Positions 1-9,375 of a stretch of DNA of 17,016 nucleotides are shown here, piece after piece (positions within the stretch are counted from its first letter, which is position 1; each line of letters begins with the position of its first letter). The stretch comes from JAAAPF01 sp964481035 (GTDB taxonomy: Bacteria > Pseudomonadota > Alphaproteobacteria > Geminicoccales > Geminicoccaceae), in the NCBI GenBank assembly GCA_964481035.1, contig CAYZSE010000073.1:1-17016 (forward strand). Direction: 5' to 3'. Made by a program: the position numbers and the translations under genes. The notes under the pieces were generated by a model. The model worked only from the letters and a program-made list of their open reading frames with translations. It searched no databases and was not told the DNA's origin.

Positions 1-2
1 GC

Positions 3-89
3 GAAGCACTCGCGTCGACCATCGGCTCGGATCGGCGCGACAAGCTCGCTGTCGTCGTCCTCGACGTGGCGCCGCCTTCGACCTCGTGA
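3..89 (+). CDS. 3' end of an unidentified protein (partial)
   Basis: The frame starting at base 3 is open to a TGA at 87-89 and encodes the last 28 residues of a protein, ending in LDVAPPSTS. The third codon positions are almost all G or C, as in the neighbouring genes, while the other two frames read as Arg-rich shadow sequence, which supports real coding. The stop lies 16 nt before the moaB start, so the two genes probably share a transcript. The fragment is too short and carries no motif, so I do not recognise the family and assign no function. Confidence 0.5.
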   Translation, partial: EALASTIGSDRRDKLAVVVLDVAPPSTS

Positions 90-105
90 ACGCGGAGATC
101 GAACG

Positions 106-645
106 ATGTTCGGGATCGACGAGAGCAAGCCGTTTCGGCCGCTCAGGATCGCGGTGCTGACCGTGTCGGACAGCCGGAGCCTCGAGGACGACCGCTCGGG
201 CGACGCGCTGGTGGCGCGGTTGGAGGCGGCGGGGCACGTGCTCGCCGGGCGCGACATCGTCGAGGACGATGCGGACGTCATCGCTCTGGTGTTCAACCGC
301 TGGATCGACGATCCCACGGTCGAGGTCGTCATCAGCACCGGCGGGACCGGCGTGACCGGGCGGGACGTGACGCCCGAGGCGCTCGACCGGGTGATCGAGA
401 AGCCGATCCCCGGCTTCGGCGAGCTGTTCCGGATGCTGAGCCATCAGAAGATCGGGACCTCGGCGCTGCAGTCGCGCGCCTGCGCCGGCGTCGCCAAGGG
501 CACCTATCTCTTCGCGCTGCCGGGCTCGACCGGGGCCGTGCGCGACGGCTGGGATCTCATCCTCGAGGCCCAGCTCGACGTCCGCCACCGACCCTGCAAC
601 TTCGCCGAGCTGATCCCGCGCCTGCGCGAGCACGAGGGCGGCTGA
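106..645 (+). CDS. moaB: MoaB/MogA-family molybdenum cofactor biosynthesis protein
   Basis: This 179-aa protein belongs to the MoCF-binding fold family, which acts on molybdopterin (adenylation step) during molybdenum cofactor synthesis in the cytoplasm. Seen directly: the signature TGGTGVTGRDVTPEA (residues 78-92), PGFGELFRM (102-110) and LPGSTGAV (138-145), all standard for MoaB. The length matches the family. The ATG at 106 is preceded by GGAGA at 94-98 with good spacing. The gene sits directly upstream of a coxGSLM cluster whose large subunit needs a molybdopterin-cytosine-dinucleotide cofactor, so a cofactor supply role for that enzyme is a natural inference. A possible promoter between moaB and coxG means cotranscription is not certain. 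MoaB and MogA are hard to separate by eye; the size and the PGFGELFR motif favour MoaB. Confidence 0.93.
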   Translation: MFGIDESKPFRPLRIAVLTVSDSRSLEDDRSGDALVARLEAAGHVLAGRDIVEDDADVIALVFNRWIDDPTVEVVISTGGTGVTGRDVTPEALDRVIEKPIPGFGELFRMLSHQKIGTSALQSRACAGVAKGTYLFALPGSTGAVRDGWDLILEAQLDVRHRPCNFAELIPRLREHEGG

Positions 646-652
646 GAGCGGA

Positions 653-682
653 TTGGCGGGTTGCCGCGGCGTTTGCTATGAC
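653..682 (+). promoter_or_regulatory. Possible sigma-70 promoter for coxGSLM
   Basis: TTGGCG (653-658) and TATGAC (677-682) are separated by 18 nt, and the second box is preceded by TG-N, an extended -10 feature. Each hexamer matches consensus at 4 of 6 positions. Transcription would start near 689, leaving a leader of about 43 nt before the coxG start at 733. In GC-rich DNA such matches can be chance; the assignment rests on position and the TGn element only. Confidence 0.3.
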
Positions 683-732
683 CATCGCGAGCGTCGGTGC
701 CGCGGCATGGGCGCAGCAGGGAGGACAACAAG

Positions 733-1419
733 ATGGACATGACCGGCGAGTACCGGATCCCCGCCCCGCGCGAGACGGTGTGGAAGGCCTTGAACGATCC
801 GGAGGTCCTGCGCGCCGCGATCCCCGGCTGCGAGGAGCTGAACCAGGTCGCCGAGAACGAGCTGACCGCGAAGGTCACGGCGAAGATCGGCCCGGTCAAG
901 CAGAGGTTCACCGGCGACGTGTTCCTCGAGGACGTCAACGCGCCGGAGAGCTACCGCCTGCGCGGCGAGGGCAAGGGCACCGCCGGCTTCGCCAAGGGCG
1001 GCGCGAGGGTGACGCTGAGCGAGGACGGCGTCGAGACCGTCCTGCGCTACGAGGCGCACGCCGACATCGGCGGCAAGCTGGCGCAGCTCGGCTCGCGCCT
1101 CGTCCAGGGCACCGCCAAGAAGATGGCCGACGACTTCTTCTCCAACCTCGCCCGGCAGGTGACGACCGCGCAGGGTGAGGCCAAGGCGTTCGAGGAGAAG
1201 ATCCATGTGCCGGGCGCGGCACCGGCCGAGGCGCCGGCGCCCGAGCGGCCCTCACCCAAGGCGGACGTGCCCCGCCGCGCCGCCGCTGCCGCCGAGGCCG
1301 CGGCGCGGCTGACCGCGGAGCGCGCGGCGGGCGTGGCACACGGCAAGCCGATCTGGCAGCGACCGATGGTCTGGGCCGCGGTGGTCGCCGTGCTGGTTTT
1401 GCTGCTTATCTTGAGCTGA
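733..1419 (+). CDS. coxG: CoxG-like SRPBCC protein with C-terminal membrane anchor
   Basis: This 228-aa protein has an N-terminal CoxG/SRPBCC ligand-binding domain (about residues 1-145, beginning MDMTGEYRIPAPRETVW with PEVLRAAIPGCE nearby). An Ala/Pro-rich linker (about 155-205) follows, then one C-terminal hydrophobic helix (about 212-228) ending at the stop. CoxG proteins accompany CO-dehydrogenase-family enzymes; known roles are membrane recruitment of the enzyme and, in mycobacteria, quinone binding. Here it would tether or service the CoxSLM enzyme at the inner face of the membrane. I chose ATG 733 because AGGGAGG (718-724) lies 8 nt upstream and family proteins begin at this point. An in-frame GTG at 697 would overlap that ribosome binding site. 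coxS follows 32 nt downstream. Family call is firm; the ligand is inferred. Confidence 0.88.
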   Translation: MDMTGEYRIPAPRETVWKALNDPEVLRAAIPGCEELNQVAENELTAKVTAKIGPVKQRFTGDVFLEDVNAPESYRLRGEGKGTAGFAKGGARVTLSEDGVETVLRYEAHADIGGKLAQLGSRLVQGTAKKMADDFFSNLARQVTTAQGEAKAFEEKIHVPGAAPAEAPAPERPSPKADVPRRAAAAAEAAARLTAERAAGVAHGKPIWQRPMVWAAVVAVLVLLLILS

Positions 1420-1451
1420 CGAGGGCGGCGATCGCCCCAGGGAGGAAATCG

Positions 1452-1937
1452 ATGGCGGAAGTTTCGTTCACGGTGAACGGCAATGCGGTAACGGTGGAGG
1501 TCGAGCCCCGCACCCTGCTCGTGGAGGCGTTGCGCCAGAAGCTGGGCCTCACGGGCACGCACGTGGGCTGCGACACCTCGCAGTGCGGCTGCTGCGTGGT
1601 GCACGTGGACGGCGCGTCGGTGAAGGCCTGCGCCATGCTGGCGATGCAGGCCGAGGGTGCGTCGATCACGACGATCGAAGGGCTGGCGCAGGGCGAGGAG
1701 CTGCACCCGGTCCAGGCCGCCTTCCGCGAGCATCACGGCCTGCAGTGCGGCTTCTGCACGCCGGGCATGATCATGAGCGCCACCGACCTTCTGCAGCACA
1801 ACCCGAGCCCGAGCGAGGGCGAGATACGGGAGTGGCTGGAAGGCAATATCTGCCGCTGCACGGGCTACCACAACATCGTCAAGGCCATCCAGGCGGCGGC
1901 GGCGACCATGTCCGGGAGCAAGATCGCCGCCGAATGA
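1452..1937 (+). CDS. coxS: Molybdenum hydroxylase small subunit, two [2Fe-2S] clusters
   Basis: This 161-aa protein is the iron-sulfur electron-transfer subunit of a CoxLMS heterotrimer. All eight cluster cysteines are visible: C40, C45, C48 and C60 for the plant-ferredoxin-type N-terminal cluster (in GCDTSQCGCCVVHVDG), and C99, C102, C134 and C136 for the C-terminal helical-bundle cluster (QCGFCTPGM and NICRCTGYHN). The length is typical. It would pass electrons from the Mo site in CoxL to FAD in CoxM. The ATG at 1452 follows an AGGGAGG-type ribosome binding site. Its stop overlaps an alternative ATG for the next gene (ATGA at 1934-1937), and an operon with coxL and coxM is near certain. The sequence alone does not distinguish a CO dehydrogenase from related aldehyde or aromatic hydroxylases. 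Confidence 0.96.
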   Translation: MAEVSFTVNGNAVTVEVEPRTLLVEALRQKLGLTGTHVGCDTSQCGCCVVHVDGASVKACAMLAMQAEGASITTIEGLAQGEELHPVQAAFREHHGLQCGFCTPGMIMSATDLLQHNPSPSEGEIREWLEGNICRCTGYHNIVKAIQAAAATMSGSKIAAE

Positions 1938-1963
1938 GCCACGCAGATCAGGGAGCTGAACGA

Positions 1964-4321
<2,358 letters not shown>

Positions 4322-4334
4322 AGGGAAAGCAGCG

Positions 4335-5129
4335 ATGTACGCCTTCGACTATCACCGCCCGTCCAGCCTGCAGGAGGCGCTCACGCTCCTCAAGGGCGCC
4401 GACGACGGCAAGTTCATGGGGGGCGGGCAGACCTTGATCCCGACCCTGAAGCAGCGCCTCGCCATGCCATCGGACATCGTCGACCTCGGCGGCGTCCGGG
4501 AACTCGCTGGCATCTGCGAGGACGGCGACGCGCTCGCCGTCGGCGGGATGACCAAGCACGCCGACGTCGCCGGCTCCGAGCTGGTCAAGGCGAGGATTCC
4601 CGCGCTCGCCGAGCTCGCGCTGATGATCGGCGATCCGCAGGTCCGCAACCGCGGCACGCTCGGCGGCTCGATCGCCAACAACGACCCGGCCGCGGACTAC
4701 CCCGGCGCCGTACTCGGCCTCGGTGCCACCGTCAGGACCGACCGGCGCGAGATCGCCGCCGACGACTTCTTCACGGGCATGTTCGAGACGGCGCTGGAGG
4801 AGGACGAGCTCGTCGTCTCGGTGCATTTCCAGGTGCCGAGCAAGGCCAAGTACATGAAGTTCCCGAATCCGGCCTCGCGCTACTCGATGGCCGGCGCCTT
4901 CGTCGCGATCACCGCTGGCGGCGTGCGGGTCGCGATCACCGGGGCCGCGCCGTGCGTCTTTCGTTGGCACGAGGCGGAGGAGGCCCTCACCGCCGGCTTC
5001 GACGCCGGTGCGCTCGACGCGCTCGTGATCGAGGCCGACGACCTCAACGCCGACATCCACGGCTCGGCCGACTATCGCGCGCACCTCGTCAAGGTCATGG
5101 CCAAGCGCGCGGTCCAAGCCCTGGGCTGA
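4335..5129 (+). CDS. coxM: Molybdenum hydroxylase FAD-binding medium subunit
   Basis: This 264-aa protein is the FAD subunit of the CoxLMS complex. The PCMH-type FAD domain shows the two glycine-rich motifs of the family, FMGGGQTLIP (27-36) and RGTLGGSIANNDPAADYP (106-122 region). A C-terminal CO-dehydrogenase flavoprotein domain follows from about residue 160. It would take electrons from CoxS and hand them to an acceptor such as quinone. The length is slightly shorter than form I CoxM (about 288 aa) but normal for form II. AAGGGA (4321-4326) lies 8 nt before the ATG. Being last in the S-L-M order (form I operons run M-S-L) is also typical of form II. A hairpin terminator lies 25 nt downstream. 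Confidence 0.95.
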   Translation: MYAFDYHRPSSLQEALTLLKGADDGKFMGGGQTLIPTLKQRLAMPSDIVDLGGVRELAGICEDGDALAVGGMTKHADVAGSELVKARIPALAELALMIGDPQVRNRGTLGGSIANNDPAADYPGAVLGLGATVRTDRREIAADDFFTGMFETALEEDELVVSVHFQVPSKAKYMKFPNPASRYSMAGAFVAITAGGVRVAITGAAPCVFRWHEAEEALTAGFDAGALDALVIEADDLNADIHGSADYRAHLVKVMAKRAVQALG

Positions 5130-5153
5130 GCCCGACCACGACGGGCGACCGTG

Positions 5154-5181
5154 GCGCGGCCCGGCACCGCGCGCTTTTTTT
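5154..5181 (+). terminator. Intrinsic terminator after coxM
   Basis: GCGCGG (5154-5159) pairs with CCGCGC (5167-5172) around a 7-nt loop and is followed, after GC, by seven T (5175-5181). It lies 25 nt past the coxM stop on the same strand, which fits the end of the coxGSLM operon and separates it from the FIST gene. Confidence 0.6.
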
Positions 5182-5330
5182 CACGGGCGGCGCTCGGTTT
5201 TTGGTCGAAGCGGCTAAGGTCCAGGCACGGCGGGCGGCCGCGCCTTGGTAACGTCTGCGTGTTCTGGTGGCGCCATCGGCGGCGGGTCTCGCTGCGGCGC
5301 GGCGCCCCCTTCGTGCGTTGTGGAGGGCTC
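5182..5330. other. Intergenic leader upstream of the FIST gene
   Basis: This stretch separates the cox terminator from the FIST start. It should hold the promoter of the FIST-kinase pair, but I found no convincing -35/-10 pair. The frame is open back to 5151, yet the encoded residues are Arg/Trp-rich and the reading frame would run through the terminator, so I treat it as non-coding. Confidence 0.4.
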
Positions 5331-6467
5331 ATGGACGAAGCGGTGCGCCGCGCCGCGTGCAGGCTCGCCGATCCCGAGGCGGCAGCCGGCGAGCTCGGCG
5401 CTGCGTTCGGCGCCATCGATCCTGCGCTCGTCCTGGTCTTCTGCGCGGAACGCTATCGTACCGACCGCTTCGCGGCCGCCCTCGATGCCGCCTTCGCCGG
5501 CGCGGTCGTCGTCGGCTGCACGACCGCCGGCGAGATCGGGCCCGAAGGCTACGCCTCCGACAGCGTGAGCGCCGTCGCTTTCGCCCGCGGCCACTTCTCG
5601 GTCACGGCCGGCCTGCTCCCCGGGCTCGGCGGTCTGGAGATGGCGCGCGCCACCGAGTTCGCCGTCGGCCTCGCCGAGCGGATGGCCCAGCGCGGCCGCA
5701 ACCTCGGCCAGGACGTCTTCGGCCTGATGCTGATCGACGGCCTCTCCGGCCGCGAGGAGCTGGTCGCGAGCTGCATCGGCAATGCGCTCGACGGGGTGCC
5801 GCTGTTCGGCGGCTCGGCCGCCGACGGCCTACGCTTCGAGCGGACGGCGCTGTGCCATCGCGGCCGCTTCCACGACGACGCCGCGGCGCTCGTCCTGGTC
5901 GAGACCCGACATCGCTTCCGGGTGTTCAGGAGCCAGAACTTCGTCGCCAGCGACGACAAGCTCGTCGTCACCGACGCCGACCCCCCGCGCCGGCTCGTCC
6001 GCGAGTTCAACGCCGTGCCGGCCGTCGAGGAATACGCGCGGCTGAACGGTCTCCAAGCAGACCGCCTCGACCCCACGGTCTTCGCCACCCATCCCCTGGT
6101 GGTCAAACTCGGCGGCGCGGAGTACGTGCGGGCCGTCCAACGGGCGCACGCGGACGGCAGCCTCTCCTTTTACGCCAAGATCGAGGAGGGCCTGGTGCTG
6201 AGCACGGCGGAGGAGCGCAACGTGCTCGACAACCTGGAGGGGTTGTTCGTCGAGCTGCGCCGCCAGCTCGGCCCGCCCATCGTCGTCATCGGCTTCGATT
6301 CGATCCTCCGGCGGCTGCATCTCGGCGAGAGCGGCACGCTCGCGCGAGCGAGCCAGCTCATGCGTGACAATCGCGTCGTGGGATTTAATACGTTCGGTGA
6401 GCAGTTCGCGTCGATGCACGTCAATCAGACGTTCACCGGCGTGGCCATCGGGCGGGAGACGCGGTGA
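5331..6467 (+). CDS. FIST-domain sensor protein, NosP-like
   Basis: This 378-aa soluble protein consists of a FIST N domain (about 30-220; motifs VVVGCTTAGEIGP at 59-71 and LFGGSAADG at 158-166) and a FIST C domain (about 225-375; GFDSILRR at 321-328, VVGFNTFGEQ at 349-358, and MHVNQTFTGVAIG near the end). FIST proteins are sensory modules. The NosP subgroup, encoded next to a NahK-type hybrid kinase, binds heme and senses nitric oxide. This gene overlaps a kinase of that type by 4 nt (GTGA), so I infer a NosP-like role: ligand binding would change activity of the partner kinase. Several histidines could ligate heme, but I cannot say which. I chose ATG 5331 because GGAGGG lies just upstream and homology begins there. 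There is no signal peptide or membrane segment. Confidence 0.85.
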   Translation: MDEAVRRAACRLADPEAAAGELGAAFGAIDPALVLVFCAERYRTDRFAAALDAAFAGAVVVGCTTAGEIGPEGYASDSVSAVAFARGHFSVTAGLLPGLGGLEMARATEFAVGLAERMAQRGRNLGQDVFGLMLIDGLSGREELVASCIGNALDGVPLFGGSAADGLRFERTALCHRGRFHDDAAALVLVETRHRFRVFRSQNFVASDDKLVVTDADPPRRLVREFNAVPAVEEYARLNGLQADRLDPTVFATHPLVVKLGGAEYVRAVQRAHADGSLSFYAKIEEGLVLSTAEERNVLDNLEGLFVELRRQLGPPIVVIGFDSILRRLHLGESGTLARASQLMRDNRVVGFNTFGEQFASMHVNQTFTGVAIGRETR

Positions 6468-7840
6468 AGGGGCAACTACAACGCAGCAGCCGGACGGCTC
6501 TGCTCGAAGCCGAGAACGCCAAGCTCCGCAAGATCAACCAAGTTCTCATGGGGCGCGTCGAGCGCAGCATGGACCTGCAGGGCAACGACTTCTCGCTGTT
6601 CGAGACGGCGATACTGCTCGAAGGGCGCGTTACCGAGCGGACCGCGGAGCTCAAGCGCGCGCTCGAGGAGCAGCAGCGCCTCAACGCCGCGCTGGAGGAG
6701 GCCAAGCGGCAGGCGGACGAGGCCAACCTGTCGAAGACCCGTTTCCTCGCGGCCGCCAGCCACGACATTCTCCAGCCGCTGAACGCCGCCCGCCTCTTCC
6801 TCTCGGCGTTGGCCGATACCGAGCAGCAGCCCGAATCCGCCCGCCTCATCGGCCGGGTCGATGCCGCCTTCGAATCGGTCGAGCGGCTCTTGGGTGCGCT
6901 CTTGGACATCTCCAAGCTCGACGCCGGGGTCATGCGCTCGGCCGTCAAGGACGTCGACCTCGGTGGCCTCCTCGCGACCACCGCGACCGAGTTTCAGCCG
7001 GTGGCGGCAAGCAAGGGGCTCAAGTTGCGCTACGTGCCCGTCCGCTGCACGGTGCGCACCGACGGTCATCTGCTCGTCCGGATCATCCGCAACTACCTGT
7101 CCAATGCCATCCGCTACACCAAGAGCGGCTCGGTCCTGCTGGGTTGCCGCCGCGAGCGCGACGCCGTCCGCGTCGAGGTTCTCGACACCGGCGCCGGCAT
7201 GCCGCCCGACAAGCTCGAAGAGATCTTCGAGGAGTTCAGCCGCCTGGTCGGTGCCGCCGAGGACTACGAGCGCGGCTTCGGGTTGGGCCTCGCCATCGTC
7301 CGCCGCATCGCGCGCATGCTCGACCATCCGCTCTCGGTGCGCTCGGTCGAGGGTCGCGGCTCGTGCTTCGCGGTGCGCGTCCCGGTCGTCGCCTGGCGCT
7401 CGCTCGAGACCGACCGGCGGCCGAGCGCCGCCGCCAGCGGGCCCAACGTGCTCGAAGGCAGCGTCATCGTCGTCATCGAGAACGAGCCCGCGATCCTCGA
7501 GGCGATGGTGACGGTGATGGAGAGATGGGGCTGCGAGGTCGTCGCCGGCACCTCGCTCGCCGCCGCCAGGGCCGCGTTCGCGCCCGACGCCAGAATCACC
7601 GCGATCATCGCCGACTACCACCTCGACGAGCAAGCCAATGGCCTCGACGCGATCTTGGCGCTGCGACAGGCGATCGGCCGTGCCGTGCCCGGCTTGGTCG
7701 TGACCGCCGACCGGACGGCGGAAGTGCGCAAGCGGATCGACGCCGCGGGCTGCATGGTCCTCAACAAGCCCGTTCGTCCCGGGCGGCTGCGCTCGCTCCT
7801 TTCCCACCTCGTCGTCACCGACGACGAAGGAGGGCAATGA
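6464..7840 (+). CDS. Soluble hybrid histidine kinase (NahK-like)
   Basis: This 458-aa protein has an N-terminal coiled coil (about 10-92), a HisKA domain with AASHDILQPLNA (phospho-acceptor His100), an HATPase domain (N box NYLSNAIRYT 210-219, G1 DTGAGM 241-246, G2 GFGLGLAIV 271-279) and a C-terminal receiver domain with Asp384 in IIADYHLD. It lacks PAS, GAF and transmembrane parts, so sensing must come from a partner; the upstream FIST protein is the obvious one. The H box and layout match the NahK/ErcS'-type kinases that pair with FIST sensors. The start is a GTG overlapping the FIST stop (6464-6467), which implies translational coupling. Oddity: the receiver's acidic pair reads E339-N340 instead of two acidic residues, which may alter Mg binding. 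The likely phosphotransfer target is the convergent regulator downstream. Confidence 0.9.
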   Translation: MKGQLQRSSRTALLEAENAKLRKINQVLMGRVERSMDLQGNDFSLFETAILLEGRVTERTAELKRALEEQQRLNAALEEAKRQADEANLSKTRFLAAASHDILQPLNAARLFLSALADTEQQPESARLIGRVDAAFESVERLLGALLDISKLDAGVMRSAVKDVDLGGLLATTATEFQPVAASKGLKLRYVPVRCTVRTDGHLLVRIIRNYLSNAIRYTKSGSVLLGCRRERDAVRVEVLDTGAGMPPDKLEEIFEEFSRLVGAAEDYERGFGLGLAIVRRIARMLDHPLSVRSVEGRGSCFAVRVPVVAWRSLETDRRPSAAASGPNVLEGSVIVVIENEPAILEAMVTVMERWGCEVVAGTSLAAARAAFAPDARITAIIADYHLDEQANGLDAILALRQAIGRAVPGLVVTADRTAEVRKRIDAAGCMVLNKPVRPGRLRSLLSHLVVTDDEGGQ

Positions 7841-7854
7841 CCTCCAATCGCGGC

Positions 7855-8517
7855 TCAGCCGGGGATCGATTCCTTGGAGAAGTGCTTCTGCGCGGCCAGC
7901 ACCGCCTGGGTGCGGCTGTGGACGCGCAACTTCCGCAAGATCGCCGTGATGTGCGCCTTCACCGTCGTCTCGGCGACATCGAGCTCATAGGCGATGATCT
8001 TGTTGGGCTTGCCTTCGGCGATGAGCGACAGCACCCGCATCTGCTGCGGCGTCAGCGCGGACATCCGCTTGGCGATCTCCAGCCGCTGCTTCTCCTCGTC
8101 CGGCAGATCACCGTCGATTCGGGCGTTCTCGGGGACGAAGATCTCACCGTCGAGCACGCTCTGAATCGCCTTGGCGATCTCGTGGCGGCCCAAGGATTTC
8201 GGGATGAAGCCGGCCGACCCGAAGGTGATCGCCTCACGGATGGTCGCCGGCTCCTCGGTCGCCGAGACGACGACGACGGGTATCTCCGGGTGCGACTGAC
8301 GAAGGTCGACCAGGCCCGAGAAGCCCGTGACGCCGGGCATCTTCAAGTCGAGGAGGATCAGGTCGAGGTCTTCGTGCTGGCCGACGACGGCCTTGATGCC
8401 GTCGAGATCCTGCGCCTCGAGGACCGCGTTGTCCTCACCCTCGCAAGCGTCACCGAGAGCGACGCGCAAGGCCTCGCGAAAGAGGGGGTGGTCGTCGGCG
8501 ATGAGGACTTTGGCCAT
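7855..8517 (-). CDS. NarL/FixJ-family (LuxR-type) response regulator
   Basis: This 220-aa regulator has a receiver domain (1-120) with acidic pair D8-D9, phospho-acceptor D57 (LILLDLKMPG), Ser85 and Lys107 (FIPKSLG). A LuxR-type helix-turn-helix follows (about 155-210; LTPQQMRVL, then ETTVKAHITAILRKL). It would bind DNA once phosphorylated, presumably by the convergent hybrid kinase whose stop lies 14 nt away. The same trio (FIST, hybrid kinase, LuxR-type regulator) is known in pseudomonads, where the regulator group ErdR/AgmR controls alcohol oxidation genes. Here the targets are unknown, though the coxGSLM operon is a candidate. The ATG at 8517 is preceded on its strand by AGGAGG with about 8 nt spacing. 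Family and domain calls are firm; the partner assignment is inference from position. Confidence 0.93.
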   Translation of the reverse strand: MAKVLIADDHPLFREALRVALGDACEGEDNAVLEAQDLDGIKAVVGQHEDLDLILLDLKMPGVTGFSGLVDLRQSHPEIPVVVVSATEEPATIREAITFGSAGFIPKSLGRHEIAKAIQSVLDGEIFVPENARIDGDLPDEEKQRLEIAKRMSALTPQQMRVLSLIAEGKPNKIIAYELDVAETTVKAHITAILRKLRVHSRTQAVLAAQKHFSKESIPG

Positions 8518-8631
8518 GGACGATGCCTCCTGTTACATACAAAGCGATCTGTTCGCATCTTTGCCCCGAAGGTCCAATCCTAAATCGCCGTCGCGGCGTC
8601 GGGCCGCAGTGGACGAAAGGAGGTCCTGGCC
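8518..8631. promoter_or_regulatory. Divergent intergenic region, regulator / HAD phosphatase
   Basis: This 114-bp region separates the starts of the minus-strand response regulator and the plus-strand phosphatase, so it should hold both promoters. It is visibly less GC-rich than its surroundings. Both ribosome binding sites are strong: AGGAGG for the regulator near 8526-8531 and AAAGGAGGT at 8616-8623 for the phosphatase. TATGTA on the minus strand and TAAATC on the plus strand resemble -10 boxes, but I found no well-spaced -35 partner for either. Confidence 0.35.
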
Positions 8632-9309
8632 GTGCCATCAACCGTCGCCGTGGTCTTTGATCTCGACGGCACGCTGATCGACAGCGCGCCCGATCTCCAC
8701 GTCGCGGCGAACCGGCTGCTAGCCGAGCACGAGCTGGCGCCGCTCACGCTCGCCCAGGTGCGGAGCATGGTCGGCGAGGGCGTCGCGCGTCTTGTCGAGC
8801 GCCTCTTCCGCGCCGCCGGCAGGCCCCTCGACGAGCCTGGCCTGCGCCGCGCCGCCGACCGCTTTCGCGCGCTCTACCTGGAGCGCGCCTGCGTCCTCAC
8901 GCGGCCGATGCGCGGCGCCTCGGCGTGCCTCGACACGCTCGCCGCCGCCGGGCGACGCTTGGCGCTCTGCACCAACAAGCCGGAGGCACACACGCGGGTC
9001 ATCTTGAACGCGCTCGGCCTTGCCGCTCGGTTCGATACCGTCGTCGGCGGCGACACGCTGGCGGTCCGCAAGCCCGACCCTGCGCCGCTGCTCAAGTCGC
9101 TCGGCGATGTCGGGGCCGCGCCGTCGAGCGGGCTCTTCATCGGCGACAGCGCGACCGACCTCGAGACGGCCCGGGCCGCGGGCGTGCGCGTCGGGCTGGT
9201 CGAGGGCGGCTACGCGCGAACACCCGTGCGGGAAATGCCGGCGGACCATCATCTCACCAGCCTCGACGATTTGCCTGGACTCGTCGCAACGCTGGCGGCC
9301 GAGCCATGA
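8632..9309 (+). CDS. gph: HAD hydrolase, phosphoglycolate phosphatase-like
   Basis: This 225-aa HAD-superfamily phosphatase is of the Gph/CbbZ type, which dephosphorylates 2-phosphoglycolate from Rubisco oxygenation or DNA repair. Seen: motif I VVFDLDGTLIDS with nucleophile D10 and acid D12, a helical cap (about 18-90), motif II Thr114 (CTNKPE), motif III Lys147 (VRKPDP) and motif IV FIGDSATD with D172 and D176. The length is typical. The start is a GTG supported by a near-perfect Shine-Dalgarno sequence (AAAGGAGGT, 8616-8623). It stands alone between a divergent regulator and a convergent small gene. HAD substrates are hard to predict from sequence, so another small phosphoester is possible. 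Some CO oxidisers fix CO2 by the Calvin cycle and need this enzyme, but no Calvin gene is visible here. Confidence 0.8.
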   Translation: MPSTVAVVFDLDGTLIDSAPDLHVAANRLLAEHELAPLTLAQVRSMVGEGVARLVERLFRAAGRPLDEPGLRRAADRFRALYLERACVLTRPMRGASACLDTLAAAGRRLALCTNKPEAHTRVILNALGLAARFDTVVGGDTLAVRKPDPAPLLKSLGDVGAAPSSGLFIGDSATDLETARAAGVRVGLVEGGYARTPVREMPADHHLTSLDDLPGLVATLAAEP

Positions 9310-9319
9310 CCGGCGCACG

Positions 9320-9352
9320 AAAAAGCGGCGCCGTGGCTCGGCACGGCGCCGC
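9320..9352 (-). terminator. Intrinsic terminator of the small secreted protein gene
   Basis: A perfect 11-bp stem, GCGGCGCCGTG (9325-9335) with CACGGCGCCGC (9342-9352), closes a 6-nt loop. Read on the minus strand, it is followed directly by TTTTT (complement of 9320-9324). It starts 23 nt past the stop of the minus-strand small gene. The hairpin may also slow transcription from the phosphatase, which ends 10 nt before the feature on the plus strand, but there is no T run on that side. Confidence 0.8.
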
Positions 9353-9375
9353 CGGTCGTCAACGATCGGTTGGGC

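Noticed and set aside
697..732. GTG start 12 codons upstream for coxG
   Set aside because: The strong AGGGAGG site and the family's usual N terminus point to ATG 733.
5151..5330. 60-codon upstream extension of the FIST gene
   Set aside because: It would start inside the cox terminator, has an atypical Arg/Trp-rich composition and ignores the GGAGGG site before ATG 5331.
7829..7845. Short GGAGG/CCTCC inverted repeat at the kinase-regulator junction
   Set aside because: It is only 5 bp with no T run on either strand, too weak to call a terminator.
6364..8583. Plus-strand open frame of about 740 codons over the kinase and regulator
   Set aside because: It is an Arg/Pro/Ala-rich shadow that overlaps two well-supported genes in other frames.
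8521..8631. Promoter boxes in the regulator/phosphatase divergent region
   Set aside because: -10-like sequences exist on both strands, but none has a -35 partner at 16-18 nt.
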